Shown piece by piece: positions 18,355 to 29,104 of a DNA stretch of 64,000 nt. Position 1 is the stretch's first letter. Every line of letters starts with the position of its first letter. The DNA is from Periweissella fabaria (GTDB lineage Bacteria; Bacillota; Bacilli; Lactobacillales; Lactobacillaceae), in NCBI RefSeq assembly GCF_918814575.1, contig NZ_CAKKNS010000001.1, positions 520,182-584,181 of the forward strand, in the 5' to 3' direction. A program made the translations under genes and the position numbers. The notes beneath the pieces were generated by a model. The model saw nothing but the letters and a program-made list of their open reading frames with translations. It was not told the origin of the DNA and did not search any database.

Positions 18355-19626
18355 TCACTTATTTTCTAACATCGCTTTAGCATAACTAATATAATAATGG
18401 CGACCATTAGCACTTGTTTCTAACTCCGCTAATGCATATAGTGCGGTAATTTTTAAATCAACTGCTTCAGCCTCACCAAGGGCAATTAGTAAATCACATA
18501 ATTGTAAGGCCCATAAGTAATCACTTGCCGCGAGTGCTTGTTTGATTGCTACAATAACTTTTGCTTTTCCTCCAATCAAAGCGACCATCTTACCAGCATA
18601 TAAGTACTCCGGCATTTGGTGTAAGTTGGTCGGATTACCATCAAACCACCCCACATATGCTGCAAAGATTGCCCGTACCGTCCATTCAACACTGCCATAT
18701 ATTTCTTGTAAGTATGGTAAATTCCTTAAATGCTCCGGTAATTGGACTACTTCAACAATTGCTTGTACTGGTAAACCCGCATCAATATGGGCAAGAGTTT
18801 GATCAAAGACCGTTGCAATGGCATCACGATAATTAACTAAAGTTGTTTTAACAACTGTTGCGCCTTCCAAAGGTTGTAGATGCCCTGGTAAAACGGCAAC
18901 CGCATTATATTCAATCAACAAATCCAAGCTTTGAATCCATTGACCAATATCACGATACTGTCCACCCCGAATTGCCGCTAAATTCGGAAAAGCCCCATAA
19001 TAATTGTCACCCACACACATTATTTTTTGCTCGGGTAACCACACATAGCCCATATCACCATTTTCACCAGGTGCACTAATTAATTGCAAATGAATGCCAT
19101 CAATTACCCGATCAACCAACATATCACTGATTATTTCAGTTGGTGGTAATGGTGCATAGCCCCGTTGTCCTTGGGTGTGCCCTTCTCGCATGCCCACACC
19201 TTGTGTAAGTGCCTCCGCATCGTTAAGTTGGTACCCCATCTGATGTTGGGTCCGTTTTAATAAAACATCATTGACCTTTTGTGCATCGATTAATGCTTGG
19301 TCACGATTAGCAAAAGCGATTACTGACTGTGCAGTCGCTGCAAATGTACTGGCACCCCCTCGATGATCTGGATGCCCATGTGTATAAATAATTGTCCGAA
19401 CGGGTTTATTAGTAATTGCTTGTAAATCCGTCAGCATCAAGGCCGACCGATCTGGCGAGTCAAGGGTATCGACTAAGATAACACTTGTCCTCCCTTCAAT
19501 GGCAATCGCATTACTATGCCCATAGCCCACAAATTGATGAACGCCTTGACCAAAATGGTAAATATGTTTTTGTTCATTTTGTTGAGCAAATGCTTGTAAA
19601 AGCTTAGCCCCATTTTTTTGCAACAT
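18355..19626 (-). CDS. Alkylsulfatase-like metallo-beta-lactamase-fold hydrolase
   Basis: A 423-aa protein with a metallo-beta-lactamase core: the metal site THGHPDH (about residues 82-88), later SAPGENGDMGYVWLPE, CVGDNYYG and LPGHLQP. This is followed by YVGWFDGNPTNL, characteristic of the alkyl-sulfatase dimerisation domain. Full SdsA1/BDS1-type alkylsulfatases are about 650 aa with an SCP2-like C-terminal domain for substrate binding. Here that domain is missing and no signal peptide is seen, so this is a shorter cytosolic relative whose substrate is uncertain. It is a single-gene unit with a terminator after it. The ribosome binding site is weak (GGGGGA about 10 nt upstream). Confidence 0.8.
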   Translation of the reverse strand: MLQKNGAKLLQAFAQQNEQKHIYHFGQGVHQFVGYGHSNAIAIEGRTSVILVDTLDSPDRSALMLTDLQAITNKPVRTIIYTHGHPDHRGGASTFAATAQSVIAFANRDQALIDAQKVNDVLLKRTQHQMGYQLNDAEALTQGVGMREGHTQGQRGYAPLPPTEIISDMLVDRVIDGIHLQLISAPGENGDMGYVWLPEQKIMCVGDNYYGAFPNLAAIRGGQYRDIGQWIQSLDLLIEYNAVAVLPGHLQPLEGATVVKTTLVNYRDAIATVFDQTLAHIDAGLPVQAIVEVVQLPEHLRNLPYLQEIYGSVEWTVRAIFAAYVGWFDGNPTNLHQMPEYLYAGKMVALIGGKAKVIVAIKQALAASDYLWALQLCDLLIALGEAEAVDLKITALYALAELETSANGRHYYISYAKAMLENK

Positions 19627-19746
19627 CCAGCTTTGTCCCCCACGTTATGCATGATTTTGTTGTAGTATTATACTACATTTTAATATCTTAAATTATACGC
19701 CTTAACTAAATTATACACATTTCTAAAAACAATTAGCATACAAAAA

Positions 19747-19784
19747 GTCCTGCTACCCATGACTTAATTCATGAGTGGCAGGAC
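19747..19784 (-). terminator. guaC terminator
   Basis: Arms GTCCTGC and GCAGGAC with inner paired CATGA/TCATG, flanked by A and T runs just after the guaC stop. Confidence 0.82.
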
Positions 19785-19804
19785 CTTTTTTAATTAATTT
19801 AAGC

Positions 19805-20794
19805 TTAGTAAGTATCACCGTTAACAATTGAGTTTTTCACAATTACATAGTCAACTTGATGTAAGTCTTTAAGTACCCGACCACCAGCATATGAAATCGC
19901 TGATTGTAAATCTTCATGCATTTCTTGAAGTGTACTATTGATTGAACCACGATATGGCACCAATAATTTCTTACCTTCAACGTGACTGTAAGTGCCCTTT
20001 TGGAATTGTGAAGCAGACCCAAAGTAAGTCTTGAAAACTTCACCATTAATCTCAAGTTTATCCCCTGGCGTTTCATCATGACCGGCAAATAATGAACCGA
20101 TCATAACCATATCAGCACCAAAACGAATTGACTTAGCAATATCACCATTATAGCGGATACCACCGTCAGTTACGATTGGCTTACGCGCAGCTTTAGCACA
20201 TAAGCGTAAAGCCGCTAATTGCCAACCACCTGTCCCAAAGCCAGTCTTTAGCTTAGTAATACATGCTTTACCAGGGCCAACGCCGACTTTAGTTGCATCC
20301 GCACCGGCATCTTCTAGATCACGAACACCTTCGGGAGTAGCGACATTACCGGCAATTAAAAATGTTTCTGGTAAACGGGATTTAATAAATTTAATCATGT
20401 CCATCACAGTTTCTGAATGACCATGAGCAATATCAATTGTAATATATTCTGGCACAACACCATCATTAGCAAAGCGTTCGATTAACGCATGCTCGTCGTC
20501 TTTTACACCGATACTAATTGAAGCAAATAAACCTGCTGCATGCATTTTAACGACAAAATCATAGCGGGTCTCTGGTTCAAACCGGTGCATAACATAGAAA
20601 AAACCATTTTCAGCAAGTTGCTTTGCGAGGGGTTCGTCAATAACGGTTTGCATATTGGCTGGTACAACGGGAAGTTTAAAAGTTTTAGGACCAAACTTAA
20701 CTGACGTATCAGCTTGGGAACGACTTGTAATCACACATTTGCGTGGAACAAGTTGTACATCTTCGTAATCAAAAACTGTTAATCCATTATTCAT
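19805..20794 (-). CDS. guaC: GMP reductase
   Basis: A 329-aa IMPDH/GMPR-fold enzyme that reductively deaminates GMP to IMP with NADPH, feeding guanine nucleotides back to the adenine branch. It matches the Firmicutes GuaC type: [42 protein letters not shown], the catalytic loop [11 protein letters not shown] (Cys about residue 177), [21 protein letters not shown] and the flap SASQFQKG. It lacks the CBS domains of IMP dehydrogenase. Single-gene unit with CGAAC motifs upstream. Confidence 0.96.
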   Translation of the reverse strand: MNNGLTVFDYEDVQLVPRKCVITSRSQADTSVKFGPKTFKLPVVPANMQTVIDEPLAKQLAENGFFYVMHRFEPETRYDFVVKMHAAGLFASISIGVKDDEHALIERFANDGVVPEYITIDIAHGHSETVMDMIKFIKSRLPETFLIAGNVATPEGVRDLEDAGADATKVGVGPGKACITKLKTGFGTGGWQLAALRLCAKAARKPIVTDGGIRYNGDIAKSIRFGADMVMIGSLFAGHDETPGDKLEINGEVFKTYFGSASQFQKGTYSHVEGKKLLVPYRGSINSTLQEMHEDLQSAISYAGGRVLKDLHQVDYVIVKNSIVNGDTY

Positions 20795-20824
20795 TATCTA
20801 TCCTCAAACTTTTTTATTTAAATT

Positions 20825-20982
20825 ATCAAAACACGAACTTTATACGATAACAAAGCCCCAAGAAAGTATTATACCGAACTTTAGATTAAAAACAAGCGAA
20901 ATATTTATTTTAAGACGAAAAATATCACATTTACAAAATAATCGTTCGTGTTTTGATGATATAAACATTTTAAAATCCGAAC
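20825..20982. promoter_or_regulatory. Possible PurR-type box cluster upstream of guaC
   Basis: Four CGAAC motifs occur: ACACGAACTTT at 20831-20841, ATACCGAACTTT at 20871-20882, the complement GTTCG at 20944-20948, and ATCCGAACATT at 20975-20985. The first and third form a perfect 14-bp inverted repeat, ATCAAAACACGAAC (20825-20838 and 20944-20957). The core resembles the Bacillus PurBox (CCGAACWWT), but the spacing is wider than the usual 16-17 bp between paired boxes, so this is tentative. Confidence 0.35.
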
Positions 20983-21032
20983 ATTGTAGTAAACACCCCC
21001 CTCTCAAACGGTGCTTAGCAGCCAATAAAAAA

Positions 21033-21060
21033 AGGCCTGAATTTTTAACAATTCAGGCCT
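21033..21060. terminator. aspS terminator (symmetrical)
   Basis: Arms AGGCCTGAAT and ATTCAGGCCT with T runs on both strands; it ends the hisS-aspS operon. Confidence 0.85.
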
Positions 21061-21107
21061 TTTTCTAGTTTTATCATGTATTTACAGAGCGATTAGCACA
21101 CTCAAAA

Positions 21108-22913
21108 TTATTCTTCAGCCATGTTAGGTTGATCATTTTCAGCATACACTGGTGCTTTCAAACCTAAATCAATTTCAATTTGTTGTTTTGAAACTGGTTG
21201 GGGTGCTTCAGTCATTGGTTCAGAAGCCTTACTATTTTTAGGGAAGGCAATCACTTCACGAATGTTGTCTTGACCAGCAAGAATCATTGCTAAACGGTCA
21301 AGTCCAAGGGCGATTCCACCAAGTGGTGGGAACCCAAATTCCATGGCATCAAGCAAGAAACCAAACGCTTCATGCGCTGATTCTGCTGTAAACCCAAGTG
21401 CTTTGAGCATTTTTTCTTGAATGTCCATTGTGTGAATACGAATTGAGCCAGAACCAAGTTCGTAACCATTCAACACTAAGTCATAGCTTTGGGCATGGGC
21501 TTGGTGCGGATCTTCACCTTCGTTAAAGAAGTGTAAATCTTCTTCATTAGGCATTGTGAATGGGTGGTGAGCCGCAATCCAACGGTCATCTTCTTCTTGA
21601 TGTTCAAAGAGTGGCCAGTTAACAATCCAAGCAAAGCCCCATTTTGATTCATCAATCAAGCCAAGTGTTTTGGCCGTATCACGACGTAAGTAATCAAGAC
21701 TACCTGCGACAACATCAGCTTTAGCAGCGACAAAGAGTAGTAAGTCACCCACTTTAGCATCCATTGCGGCTGTGATTTCAGCAAATTGCGTGTTCAAGAA
21801 CTTCGCCACTGGGCCGTTGAAACCCTCTTCCGTAACTTTAACCCACGCAAGCCCCTTAGCACCGAAGCGTTCGATGTATTGGGTGTACTTGTCTAAATCT
21901 TTACGAGAGTAGTGATCAGCTCCGCCAGGCACGGTAATCCCTTTCACGACACCACCATTAGCAACGGTGTTTGCAAAGACCCCAAATTCTGATTTAGCAG
22001 CGATTTCATTCAAACTAACTAATTCGTAGGCAATTCGTAAATCAGGCTTATCTGTTCCGAAACGTTCCATCGCTTCAGCCCATTCAAGAACTGGGAAGGC
22101 AGCTGGATCAACGGTTACCCCCGCTGCGTCTTGCATAATCCGCGCAACCCAACGACCAACTAATTCACGAATTTCATCTTGGTCCATAAATGACATTTCC
22201 ACATCAAGTTGGGTAAATTCTGGTTGACGGTCACCACGTAAATCTTCATCACGAAAGGCCCGCGCAACTTGGTAGTAACGATCAAAACCAGCCCCCATCA
22301 ACAATTGCTTAAACAATTGGGGTGATTGTGGTAAGGCATAGAAACTACCTGGGTAAACCCGTGAAGGTACTAAGTAATCACGCGCTCCTTCAGGTGTTGA
22401 TTTAGCAAGGTATGGTGTTTCAATATCAATAAAGCCTTCACCATCAAGGAAATCATGCGTTGCCTTGGTAATCTTTGACCGCATCAAAATATTACGTTGC
22501 ATTACTGGCCGGCGTAAATCCAAGTAACGGTATTTTAACCGTAATTCATCAGAAACACTGATTTCATCTTCAATATCAAATGGGGCTGTTTTGGCTTCTG
22601 CCAAGATCTTAGCACCGTGGACTTCAACTTCAACTTTACCAGTTTTCATATCAGCATTGATGGTCTTAGCATCCCGCGCTTTAACAGTTCCTTGAATTTC
22701 AATGACGTATTCTGAACGCATTTGATCAGCAACTGCCAAGGCATCCGCACTAAATTCTTCAGAAAATACTAATTGGACAATTCCTTCACGGTCACGTAAA
22801 GAAATAAAAATTAAAGCGCCCAAATCACGCCGTTTTTGTACCCATCCTTTTAATACAACTTCTTGGCCGACAAATGATTCATCAACCAATCCCGCATATG
22901 TTGTCCGTTTCAT
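21108..22913 (-). CDS. aspS: Aspartyl-tRNA synthetase
   Basis: A 601-aa class II synthetase. The ATG at 22913 lies behind AGGAGA; a start further upstream would overlap hisS. An N-terminal OB-fold anticodon-binding domain ([18 protein letters not shown], residues 11-28) precedes the catalytic core. The core shows motif 2 ([18 protein letters not shown]), the bacterial GAD insertion in the middle, and motif 3 ([18 protein letters not shown]). It charges tRNA-Asp. Second gene of the T-box-controlled hisS-aspS operon. The protein ends in a short acidic tail. Confidence 0.97.
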   Translation of the reverse strand: MKRTTYAGLVDESFVGQEVVLKGWVQKRRDLGALIFISLRDREGIVQLVFSEEFSADALAVADQMRSEYVIEIQGTVKARDAKTINADMKTGKVEVEVHGAKILAEAKTAPFDIEDEISVSDELRLKYRYLDLRRPVMQRNILMRSKITKATHDFLDGEGFIDIETPYLAKSTPEGARDYLVPSRVYPGSFYALPQSPQLFKQLLMGAGFDRYYQVARAFRDEDLRGDRQPEFTQLDVEMSFMDQDEIRELVGRWVARIMQDAAGVTVDPAAFPVLEWAEAMERFGTDKPDLRIAYELVSLNEIAAKSEFGVFANTVANGGVVKGITVPGGADHYSRKDLDKYTQYIERFGAKGLAWVKVTEEGFNGPVAKFLNTQFAEITAAMDAKVGDLLLFVAAKADVVAGSLDYLRRDTAKTLGLIDESKWGFAWIVNWPLFEHQEEDDRWIAAHHPFTMPNEEDLHFFNEGEDPHQAHAQSYDLVLNGYELGSGSIRIHTMDIQEKMLKALGFTAESAHEAFGFLLDAMEFGFPPLGGIALGLDRLAMILAGQDNIREVIAFPKNSKASEPMTEAPQPVSKQQIEIDLGLKAPVYAENDQPNMAEE

Positions 22914-22923
22914 AACTAATCTC

Positions 22924-24252
22924 CTACTCTGCGTCATCGGCTAAGTTAGCCAATGCATCTTCTTCATTTTCAATTAAAAATGGTAATTCTGTGTAAATTT
23001 TAGCCAATGGTACTTTAACTTGTTCACCAGTTTCCATGTTTTTCAAGTTAACTTCTTGGTTAGCTAATTCATCTGGACCGATTGTTACTACGTATAAGGC
23101 ATTTAACCGGTCAGCAGCTTTAAATTGCGCCTTTGGTTTGCGGTCTAAGTAATCTCGTTCAGCGGTGTAACCGTATGAACGGATCCCTTGGACTAACTTC
23201 AAGGCTTCGACATCAGTTTCTTCACCAATATTTGCCACATAAAAATCAAGTGGTTCAACTTCAGGCAATGGTGTTTGTTCGCTTTCAAGCAAGAGCATCA
23301 AACGTTCTAAACCAATCCCAAAACCAATTCCTGATGTTTCAGGGCCACCAAGTTCTTCAACCAAGCCATTGTAACGACCACCACCAGAGATAGTTGTCCA
23401 ACCGTGACCAAGTGCTTTTGAATTAGTCATGATTTCAAAAATTGTGTGGTTGTAGTAATCCAAACCACGCACCATTGATGCATCAATTTCATAATCCAAA
23501 CCAAGTGCATCAAGCATTGTTTTTAACTTATCCCAGTGCGTTTGTGCTGCGGGTGTTAAGTAATCTAAGATTGATGGTGCGTTTGCAACAAATGCTTGGT
23601 CTTTGGCATCTTTTGAATCTAACACACGTAATGGATTTTTGTGCAAGCGTTCTTGTGAATCAGCACTTAATTCCGCTGCGTGTGGTTCTAAGTAATCAAT
23701 CAATGCTTGGCGGTAAGCAGCCCGTGATTCAGCATCCCCCAATGTATTAACCGCTACTTTTAAGCTTGTTAAGCCTAATGATTGGAAGAAATCAATTGCC
23801 ATAGCAATCACTTCAGCATCTAAAGCTGGTGAGTCAGCCCCAAAAGCTTCGACCCCGATTTGGTGGAATTGACGCATCCGGCCAGCTTGAGGACGTTCAT
23901 AACGAAACATTGGTCCGATGTAAAATACCTTGTAAGGTTTTACTTGTTCGGGAGCAAATAATTTGTTTTCAACAAAGGCCCGGACAACCCCAGCGGTTCC
24001 TTCTGGACGTAATGCAATGTGTCGGTCACCTTTATCATGGAAATCGTACATTTCTTTAGTCACAACATCGGAAGTATCACCGGCTGAACGTGAGAAAACT
24101 TCAAAGTTTTCAAACAATGGTGTCCGAATTTCGTTGTATTGGTAGTTGTTAAATAATAACCGCGCGGTTTCTTCAACATAGTGCCATTTAAGACTGTCAC
24201 CAGGCAAAAGATCTGCGGTTCCTTTTGGTTTTTGGAATGATTGTTTAGCCAT
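22924..24252 (-). CDS. hisS: Histidyl-tRNA synthetase
   Basis: A 442-aa class II synthetase with the HisRS signatures: [14 protein letters not shown], the motif 2 region [18 protein letters not shown], histidine-specific [39 protein letters not shown] and a C-terminal anticodon-binding domain ending in an acidic tail. The ribosome binding site is AGAAAGG. It is the first gene of the operon with aspS (gap 10 bp) and is preceded by a T-box leader whose terminator sits about 40 bp upstream of the start. Confidence 0.97.
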   Translation of the reverse strand: MAKQSFQKPKGTADLLPGDSLKWHYVEETARLLFNNYQYNEIRTPLFENFEVFSRSAGDTSDVVTKEMYDFHDKGDRHIALRPEGTAGVVRAFVENKLFAPEQVKPYKVFYIGPMFRYERPQAGRMRQFHQIGVEAFGADSPALDAEVIAMAIDFFQSLGLTSLKVAVNTLGDAESRAAYRQALIDYLEPHAAELSADSQERLHKNPLRVLDSKDAKDQAFVANAPSILDYLTPAAQTHWDKLKTMLDALGLDYEIDASMVRGLDYYNHTIFEIMTNSKALGHGWTTISGGGRYNGLVEELGGPETSGIGFGIGLERLMLLLESEQTPLPEVEPLDFYVANIGEETDVEALKLVQGIRSYGYTAERDYLDRKPKAQFKAADRLNALYVVTIGPDELANQEVNLKNMETGEQVKVPLAKIYTELPFLIENEEDALANLADDAE

Positions 24253-24282
24253 TGCTTTACCTTTCTATATGAGCGACTGGAC

Positions 24283-24530
24283 AAAAAAACACCCTCACTA
24301 GCAAAATTGCCAGTAAGGGCGCTAAAAAGCACGGTACCACCTTAGTTTATTACTTACCTCGTAACGCGAGGACACGCAGCCTAAGCTGGACTTCAAAAGT
24401 GTCTTTCAAGTAATCGTTAGCTTGGTTCACAGCAACCACCAATTTTCTGCACCTAACTTTTACCGTACTTTTCTTTATCTTCAGTCATCAGTTATTAAAC
24501 ATAAATATAACTTGTTTGAACATTTATTGC
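24283..24530 (-). promoter_or_regulatory. T-box leader of hisS-aspS
   Basis: The leader reads 5' to 3' on the minus strand. Stem I contains an AAAGTACGG (AGTA-type) bulge and the specifier region GAAAGACACTTT. The T-box sequence AAGGTGGTACCGTGC lies at 24329-24343. A terminator hairpin (24290-24321) with T7 (24283-24289) precedes the gene. Uncharged tRNA pairing with the T-box would favour the antiterminator and let transcription into hisS and aspS. The sequence GACAC (24399-24403) holds overlapping GAC (Asp) and CAC (His) codons. Confidence 0.9.
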
Positions 24531-24537
24531 AAGTAGA

Positions 24538-26382
24538 TTAATGACCCTTTTTAAAATCCTCGTCATCATCGGTCTTAAGCACCGCCATAAAGGCTTCTTG
24601 TGGTACTTCAACTGTTCCGACAGACTTCATCCGAGCCTTACCACGCTTTTGCTTATCAAGCAACTTCGCCCGACGATCGGGATCCCCAGTGTGAATCTTT
24701 GAGGTAACGTCTTTCCGGTAAGCCTTAATATTAGTCCGGGCAATAATTTTAGCACCAATCGCTGCTTGGACTGGAATTTCAAAGTTTTGCCGAGGGATAA
24801 TATTCTTTAATTTACCAGTAATAATCCGGCCCCGTTCTGCCGCAAAGTCCCGGTGAACAATGAAGCTAAGCGCATCAATTTTTTGAGCATTTAGCAAGAT
24901 ATCAATCGTTACCAAGTCACTTTGACGGTAGCCGGCTGGTTCATAATCCAATGAAGCATAACCACGTGTACCTGATTTTAACTTATCAAAGAAATCAAAA
25001 ATAATTTCTGACAATGGCATGTAGTACTTAACATTGACCCGGGCAGCATCAATATAATCCATGGTGTCAAATTCACCCCGTTTACGTTGGGCAAGTTCCA
25101 TAACTGTACCAACATAATCATTAGGCACCATAATACTTGCATGAACATATGGTTCCTCAATGAAGCGAATAGCTGATACTTCTGGCATTTCGGCAGGGTT
25201 TGAAACCTCAACTTGTTCACCATCAGTCTTAGTAACATGGTACGTTACCGATGGCGCAGTCGTAATCAAGTCTAAATCAAACTCCCGTTCCAACCGTTCT
25301 TGAATAACATCCATGTGTAGCAAGCCCAAGAAACCAGTTCGGAAACCAAAGCCCAACGCTTGTGATGTTTCCGGCTCAAATTCTAACGCCGCATCATTAA
25401 GTTGTAACTTTTCCAAAGCTTCACGTAAATCAGTAAACTTAGCATTATCCGTTGGGTATAACCCAGAGTACACCATTGGCGTCATTTGACGGTACCCTTC
25501 CAATGGTTCACTAGCTGGATTATTAGCTAACGTAATTGTATCCCCAGATTGCGTGCTCTTAATATCTTTGATTGCGGCTGTGATGTAACCAACATCCCCG
25601 GCACCTAAGAAATCACGAGCGACTGCTTTAGGTGAGTTAACCCCTACTTCAGTCACTTCATATTCAGCACCAGAGTGCATCATCTTAATCTTATCCCCAA
25701 CTTTAACGACCCCTTCACGCACCCGGACTGTCAAGACAACCCCACGGTATGGGTCATAGGCTGAATCAAAAATCAACGCTTTTAGTGGTGCATCAAGTTC
25801 ACCATCAGGTGCGGGAACGGTTTTAACGATTTGTTCAAGTAATTCTTGAATCCCAATTCCTTGCTTAGCTGAAGCTAATACTGCTTCGGAAGCATCAATT
25901 CCGATAACATCTTCAATTTCTTCCCGGACCACTTCTGGTTGCGCCGCTGGTAAATCGATTTTGTTAATCAATGGGACAATTTCAAGATCATTATCCAACG
26001 CTAAATAAACATTTGATAATGTTTGTGCTTCAACCCCTTGGGCCGCATCAACAACTAAAACAGCGCCTTCACCGGCTGCTAAAGCCCGTGATACTTCATA
26101 TTGGAAATCAACGTGTCCAGGTGTATCAATTAAGTGGAAAATATATGTTTCACCATCTTCAGAATCATAATGTAATTCAACTGAGTTCATCTTAATAGTA
26201 ATTCCACGTTCACGTTCCAATTCCATCGAATCAAGCAATTGATCTTGCATTTCCCGAGCAGTAACTGTATGTGTTAATTCTAAAATTCGGTCCGCAATTG
26301 TTGATTTACCGTGATCGATATGGGCAACAATACTAAAGTTCCGAATATTTTTTTGGCGTTCTCGCATTTCTTCTAAGTTCAT
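24538..26382 (-). CDS. lepA: Elongation factor 4 (LepA), ribosomal back-translocase
   Basis: A 614-aa translational GTPase. G1 is AHIDHGKST (residues 20-28), switch [10 protein letters not shown] and G4 NKIDLP; domain II and EF-G-like domains follow. It has the LepA-specific C-terminal domain ([36 protein letters not shown]) and the [13 protein letters not shown] tail. It binds stalled ribosomes and promotes reverse translocation. Length and motifs match the family. Single-gene unit. Confidence 0.97.
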   Translation of the reverse strand: MNLEEMRERQKNIRNFSIVAHIDHGKSTIADRILELTHTVTAREMQDQLLDSMELERERGITIKMNSVELHYDSEDGETYIFHLIDTPGHVDFQYEVSRALAAGEGAVLVVDAAQGVEAQTLSNVYLALDNDLEIVPLINKIDLPAAQPEVVREEIEDVIGIDASEAVLASAKQGIGIQELLEQIVKTVPAPDGELDAPLKALIFDSAYDPYRGVVLTVRVREGVVKVGDKIKMMHSGAEYEVTEVGVNSPKAVARDFLGAGDVGYITAAIKDIKSTQSGDTITLANNPASEPLEGYRQMTPMVYSGLYPTDNAKFTDLREALEKLQLNDAALEFEPETSQALGFGFRTGFLGLLHMDVIQERLEREFDLDLITTAPSVTYHVTKTDGEQVEVSNPAEMPEVSAIRFIEEPYVHASIMVPNDYVGTVMELAQRKRGEFDTMDYIDAARVNVKYYMPLSEIIFDFFDKLKSGTRGYASLDYEPAGYRQSDLVTIDILLNAQKIDALSFIVHRDFAAERGRIITGKLKNIIPRQNFEIPVQAAIGAKIIARTNIKAYRKDVTSKIHTGDPDRRAKLLDKQKRGKARMKSVGTVEVPQEAFMAVLKTDDDEDFKKGH

Positions 26383-26496
26383 TATCGAGTCCGTCCTTTC
26401 TATCTTCCATCATTTATCTGGATTTAACGACCCTTATGCATACTGCAAAGCGGTTTAAATCTATCCTATTAATTCTACCAGTAATGGCAACAAAAA

Positions 26497-26519
26497 AGAA
26501 CTAGCAAGCGCTAGTTCTT
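26497..26519. terminator. Bidirectional terminator after the ABC exporter operon
   Basis: Stem AGAACTAGC/GCTAGTTCT with A and T runs, between lepA's promoter side and the ABC permease stop. Confidence 0.82.
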
Positions 26520-26526
26520 TTTTATT

Positions 26527-27687
26527 TTAATTAATTGACTTGAATGGGTGCCGGAGTGTTTGGGGCGTAAAAATGAAGTAATACATCGTAATGTTAATCA
26601 CTAACCATAAGACAATTACAATAATATTGGCTTCAGTTGGTGTACCTGCATCTCTTGTAGTTGCGAAGAAAACATATCCGGTATAGATAACTGATATCCA
26701 CCACAATGGCCACCGAAACTTACTAAACATCACAAAGCGGTCATTTCTTTCCAATGATAAATGACTAAAGACACGCATTGTTATTGCCGCAATGATTAGC
26801 GCAACAACGATTAATGCTACCCCAACTTGTGGTGATTGGATAAATTTATTAAATGTATGCATACCTTGGTACTTAACGCCTATGGTATGTGCGATTGCTT
26901 GTGATAACAATTGTAATGATAACAAGAATAATGTACTCAAAATCGCACTACCAAAACGCTTCCCAATAACAACACTTGATAAACAAACTATCATACTTGC
27001 AAATAAGCCCCAGCCAAAAGCATTAAATAATTGACCAAAATCAGCCACCTTACTACCAATGTTGTAGTACTCAGTTGGGATTGCAAAGTAGACACTTGCA
27101 AAATAAATTCCATAACCAAGGGCAATCGCCACAATTGGTAGCCCAACTAACAGTGTCATTTTAGCTAACATTACCTTTGAACGTTTAAAGCGGGTACTTG
27201 CTAGGAACAAATTGAAGTTTTGGGCGTTGTCTTCTGCCAATAAAGACATCAGCACGACAATACAAATGAGCCCGATTGGAATAATCATTTCAGCGACAAA
27301 CCAACCGTTATCCCGCATGCCACCATTTTCAAGATAACTATAGCTTGGATGTGGCTGCAAGTGAGCGTATGGTGTGAAAAATTGTAGACCACGTTTAACA
27401 AATTGTGCTTCTGATAACGGGTGATTTGCTTCATTATCAGCCAAAATAAAATTCCGATTATCATTAATGCGTTCACGTTGGCGTTGTGTCTTATGCGCAT
27501 AGCCATTTAATGCTTTTAAATCATTCGCATAGCCATCTTTGAAAGTTTGTGACTGCATAAAGCGGTTGGTACTGTGCCACTCATTAATTTGTGAACTTGT
27601 TTGGTAAATAAATATTCCCAAAATCAATACCATGCCCGTTACGAGAGTTTTATAATACCGGCGCCATAATAAATTATAAATATTCAT
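26527..27687 (-). CDS. ABC transporter permease (ABC-2-like)
   Basis: A 386-aa polytopic membrane protein. One N-terminal membrane segment (residues 15-30) is followed by an extracytoplasmic loop of about 100 residues. The rest has five to seven segments, including WFVAEMIIPIGLICIVVLMSLL. This is the layout of ABC-2 exporter permeases that work with a separate ATPase. It starts 8 bp after the ATPase gene, and a GntR regulator heads the operon. Substrate unknown; YtrA-type operons in Firmicutes often respond to cell-wall-active compounds. Confidence 0.75.
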   Translation of the reverse strand: MNIYNLLWRRYYKTLVTGMVLILGIFIYQTSSQINEWHSTNRFMQSQTFKDGYANDLKALNGYAHKTQRQRERINDNRNFILADNEANHPLSEAQFVKRGLQFFTPYAHLQPHPSYSYLENGGMRDNGWFVAEMIIPIGLICIVVLMSLLAEDNAQNFNLFLASTRFKRSKVMLAKMTLLVGLPIVAIALGYGIYFASVYFAIPTEYYNIGSKVADFGQLFNAFGWGLFASMIVCLSSVVIGKRFGSAILSTLFLLSLQLLSQAIAHTIGVKYQGMHTFNKFIQSPQVGVALIVVALIIAAITMRVFSHLSLERNDRFVMFSKFRWPLWWISVIYTGYVFFATTRDAGTPTEANIIVIVLWLVINITMYYFIFTPQTLRHPFKSIN

Positions 27688-27695
27688 AATAACTC

Positions 27696-28586
27696 CTATT
27701 TCTTAAGAATAAAATCAGCTTCGTCTACCAATTGCGAACGGAACATATCTTCCAACGAAAGTGGCAATTGTTCATAAAGTAACGGTGCTGAAATTGCAAT
27801 TTTTTCATCAATTTCGTGCGTATAGTTTTCAAAAATCATCACGGAAACGCGACCACGTTCTTCAACAACCGTCCCATAACGCTTTAATTCTTCAGGTAGG
27901 CCGTCTTTGAAAACCAATTGGATTTTACGAGCATTTTCTCGCAAGTTTTCCAACGAATATTCACTACTGATGGTTGTATCTTTTAAAATAATCGCCCGAT
28001 CAATTAGCGTATCTAATTCTGTGAGATTATGTGATGAAATAATTAGACTAATTTGGTTTAATTGCACCGCATTAATCAAAATACGCTTAACGTTTTCACG
28101 AATCAAAACATCTAGTCCATCAAAAGGTTCATCTAAAATGATAAATTGGGCTCGCGTCGCTAATGCCAGCAAGACATTAAAGAGTCCTTGCATCCCTTTC
28201 GAATAATTCTTAATACGTTGTTTAATAGGCAAGTTATGTTTAGCGACTGCTGCTAAAAACTCATCACGATTAAATTTAGAATACGTGATGGCATACATCT
28301 TAGCAATCTCAATCGGCGTGTAGTTAATGTAGAAATTATTCAATGGATCAACAAAGAATATATCTTGTTTTAAGTTCAACTCGTCCTCAATTGGTTGTTC
28401 ATCAATTGATACTTGGCCGGCATCCGCTAAATATACGCCTGTCATTGTCTTAAATAAAGTTGTTTTACCAACCCCATTACGTCCAACAACCCCAACAATT
28501 TGGCCAGGAGCGATACTAAAATTAATATTTTCAAAGATGGTGTGATTATTAATCACTTTTTTTAGATTATTAACGGTTAATTCCAT
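27696..28586 (-). CDS. ABC transporter ATP-binding protein
   Basis: A 296-aa single-cassette ATPase: Walker A GRNGVGKTT (about residues 36-44), signature-like YSKGMQG, Walker B FIILDEPFDGLD and switch His in ISSHNLTELD. YSKGMQ replaces the canonical LSGGQ, as is common in exporter ATPases of the YtrB/EcsA kind. ATG at 28586 follows GGAGGGA and overlaps the end of the GntR gene, indicating translational coupling. Partner of the downstream permease. Confidence 0.85.
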   Translation of the reverse strand: MELTVNNLKKVINNHTIFENINFSIAPGQIVGVVGRNGVGKTTLFKTMTGVYLADAGQVSIDEQPIEDELNLKQDIFFVDPLNNFYINYTPIEIAKMYAITYSKFNRDEFLAAVAKHNLPIKQRIKNYSKGMQGLFNVLLALATRAQFIILDEPFDGLDVLIRENVKRILINAVQLNQISLIISSHNLTELDTLIDRAIILKDTTISSEYSLENLRENARKIQLVFKDGLPEELKRYGTVVEERGRVSVMIFENYTHEIDEKIAISAPLLYEQLPLSLEDMFRSQLVDEADFILKK

Positions 28587-28956
28587 GTGTCCCTCCATAC
28601 CATTCATTCATTAAATCAGTAATTTCTTGCCGTGATAAGCCGATATACATTCCTTCCGTCAGTAAATCGTTTAATTGGCGTTTGAATTGATTCATTTGTT
28701 GTCGATCAGGTCCTAAATCACTGGACTCTTGAGCAACAAAGGTTCCGCGTCCAAGGACTGTATCAATTACCCCTTGACCTTCTAAAGCTTTATAGGCCTT
28801 CGCAACGGTATTTGGATTAACAAGTTGCTGTTGGGCCATTTCACGCACTGATGGTAATTTATCACCAGGCCGCAAGATGCCTAACAAAATATCTTGTTTA
28901 ATCCCAAACATTAACTGTTCGTAGAGTGGTCGTCCACCGGTTGGGTTGATATTCAT
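28570..28956 (-). CDS. GntR-family (YtrA subfamily) transcriptional regulator
   Basis: A 128-aa protein with an N-terminal winged helix-turn-helix: PLYEQLMFGIKQDILLG, KLPSVREMAQQQLVNPNTVAKAYKALEGQGVI. The short C-terminal helical tail of about 50 residues defines the YtrA subfamily. ATG at 28956 follows AAAGGTAGGG. It heads the ABC exporter operon, which such regulators usually repress. A strong inverted repeat lies at the promoter just upstream. Confidence 0.88.
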   Translation of the reverse strand: MNINPTGGRPLYEQLMFGIKQDILLGILRPGDKLPSVREMAQQQLVNPNTVAKAYKALEGQGVIDTVLGRGTFVAQESSDLGPDRQQMNQFKRQLNDLLTEGMYIGLSRQEITDLMNEWYGGTHGINR

Positions 28957-28991
28957 GTTAGCCCTACCTTTCTTATTTTTATGTATATTAC

Positions 28992-29014
28992 ATGTACTAC
29001 TATACATAGTACAT
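28992..29014. promoter_or_regulatory. Likely operator of the YtrA-type regulator
   Basis: Inverted repeat ATGTACTA-N7-TAGTACAT, about 35 bp upstream of the regulator start and overlapping TATA-rich promoter sequence. Location and symmetry fit autorepression. Confidence 0.6.
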
Positions 29015-29104
29015 CATCATTTGTAAACCATCTGCAATTAAAAAAATTAAATTATTTTAAATGATTATTACTAGTTAAGATTTAATCAATTTGTTATGCT
29101 TCGA

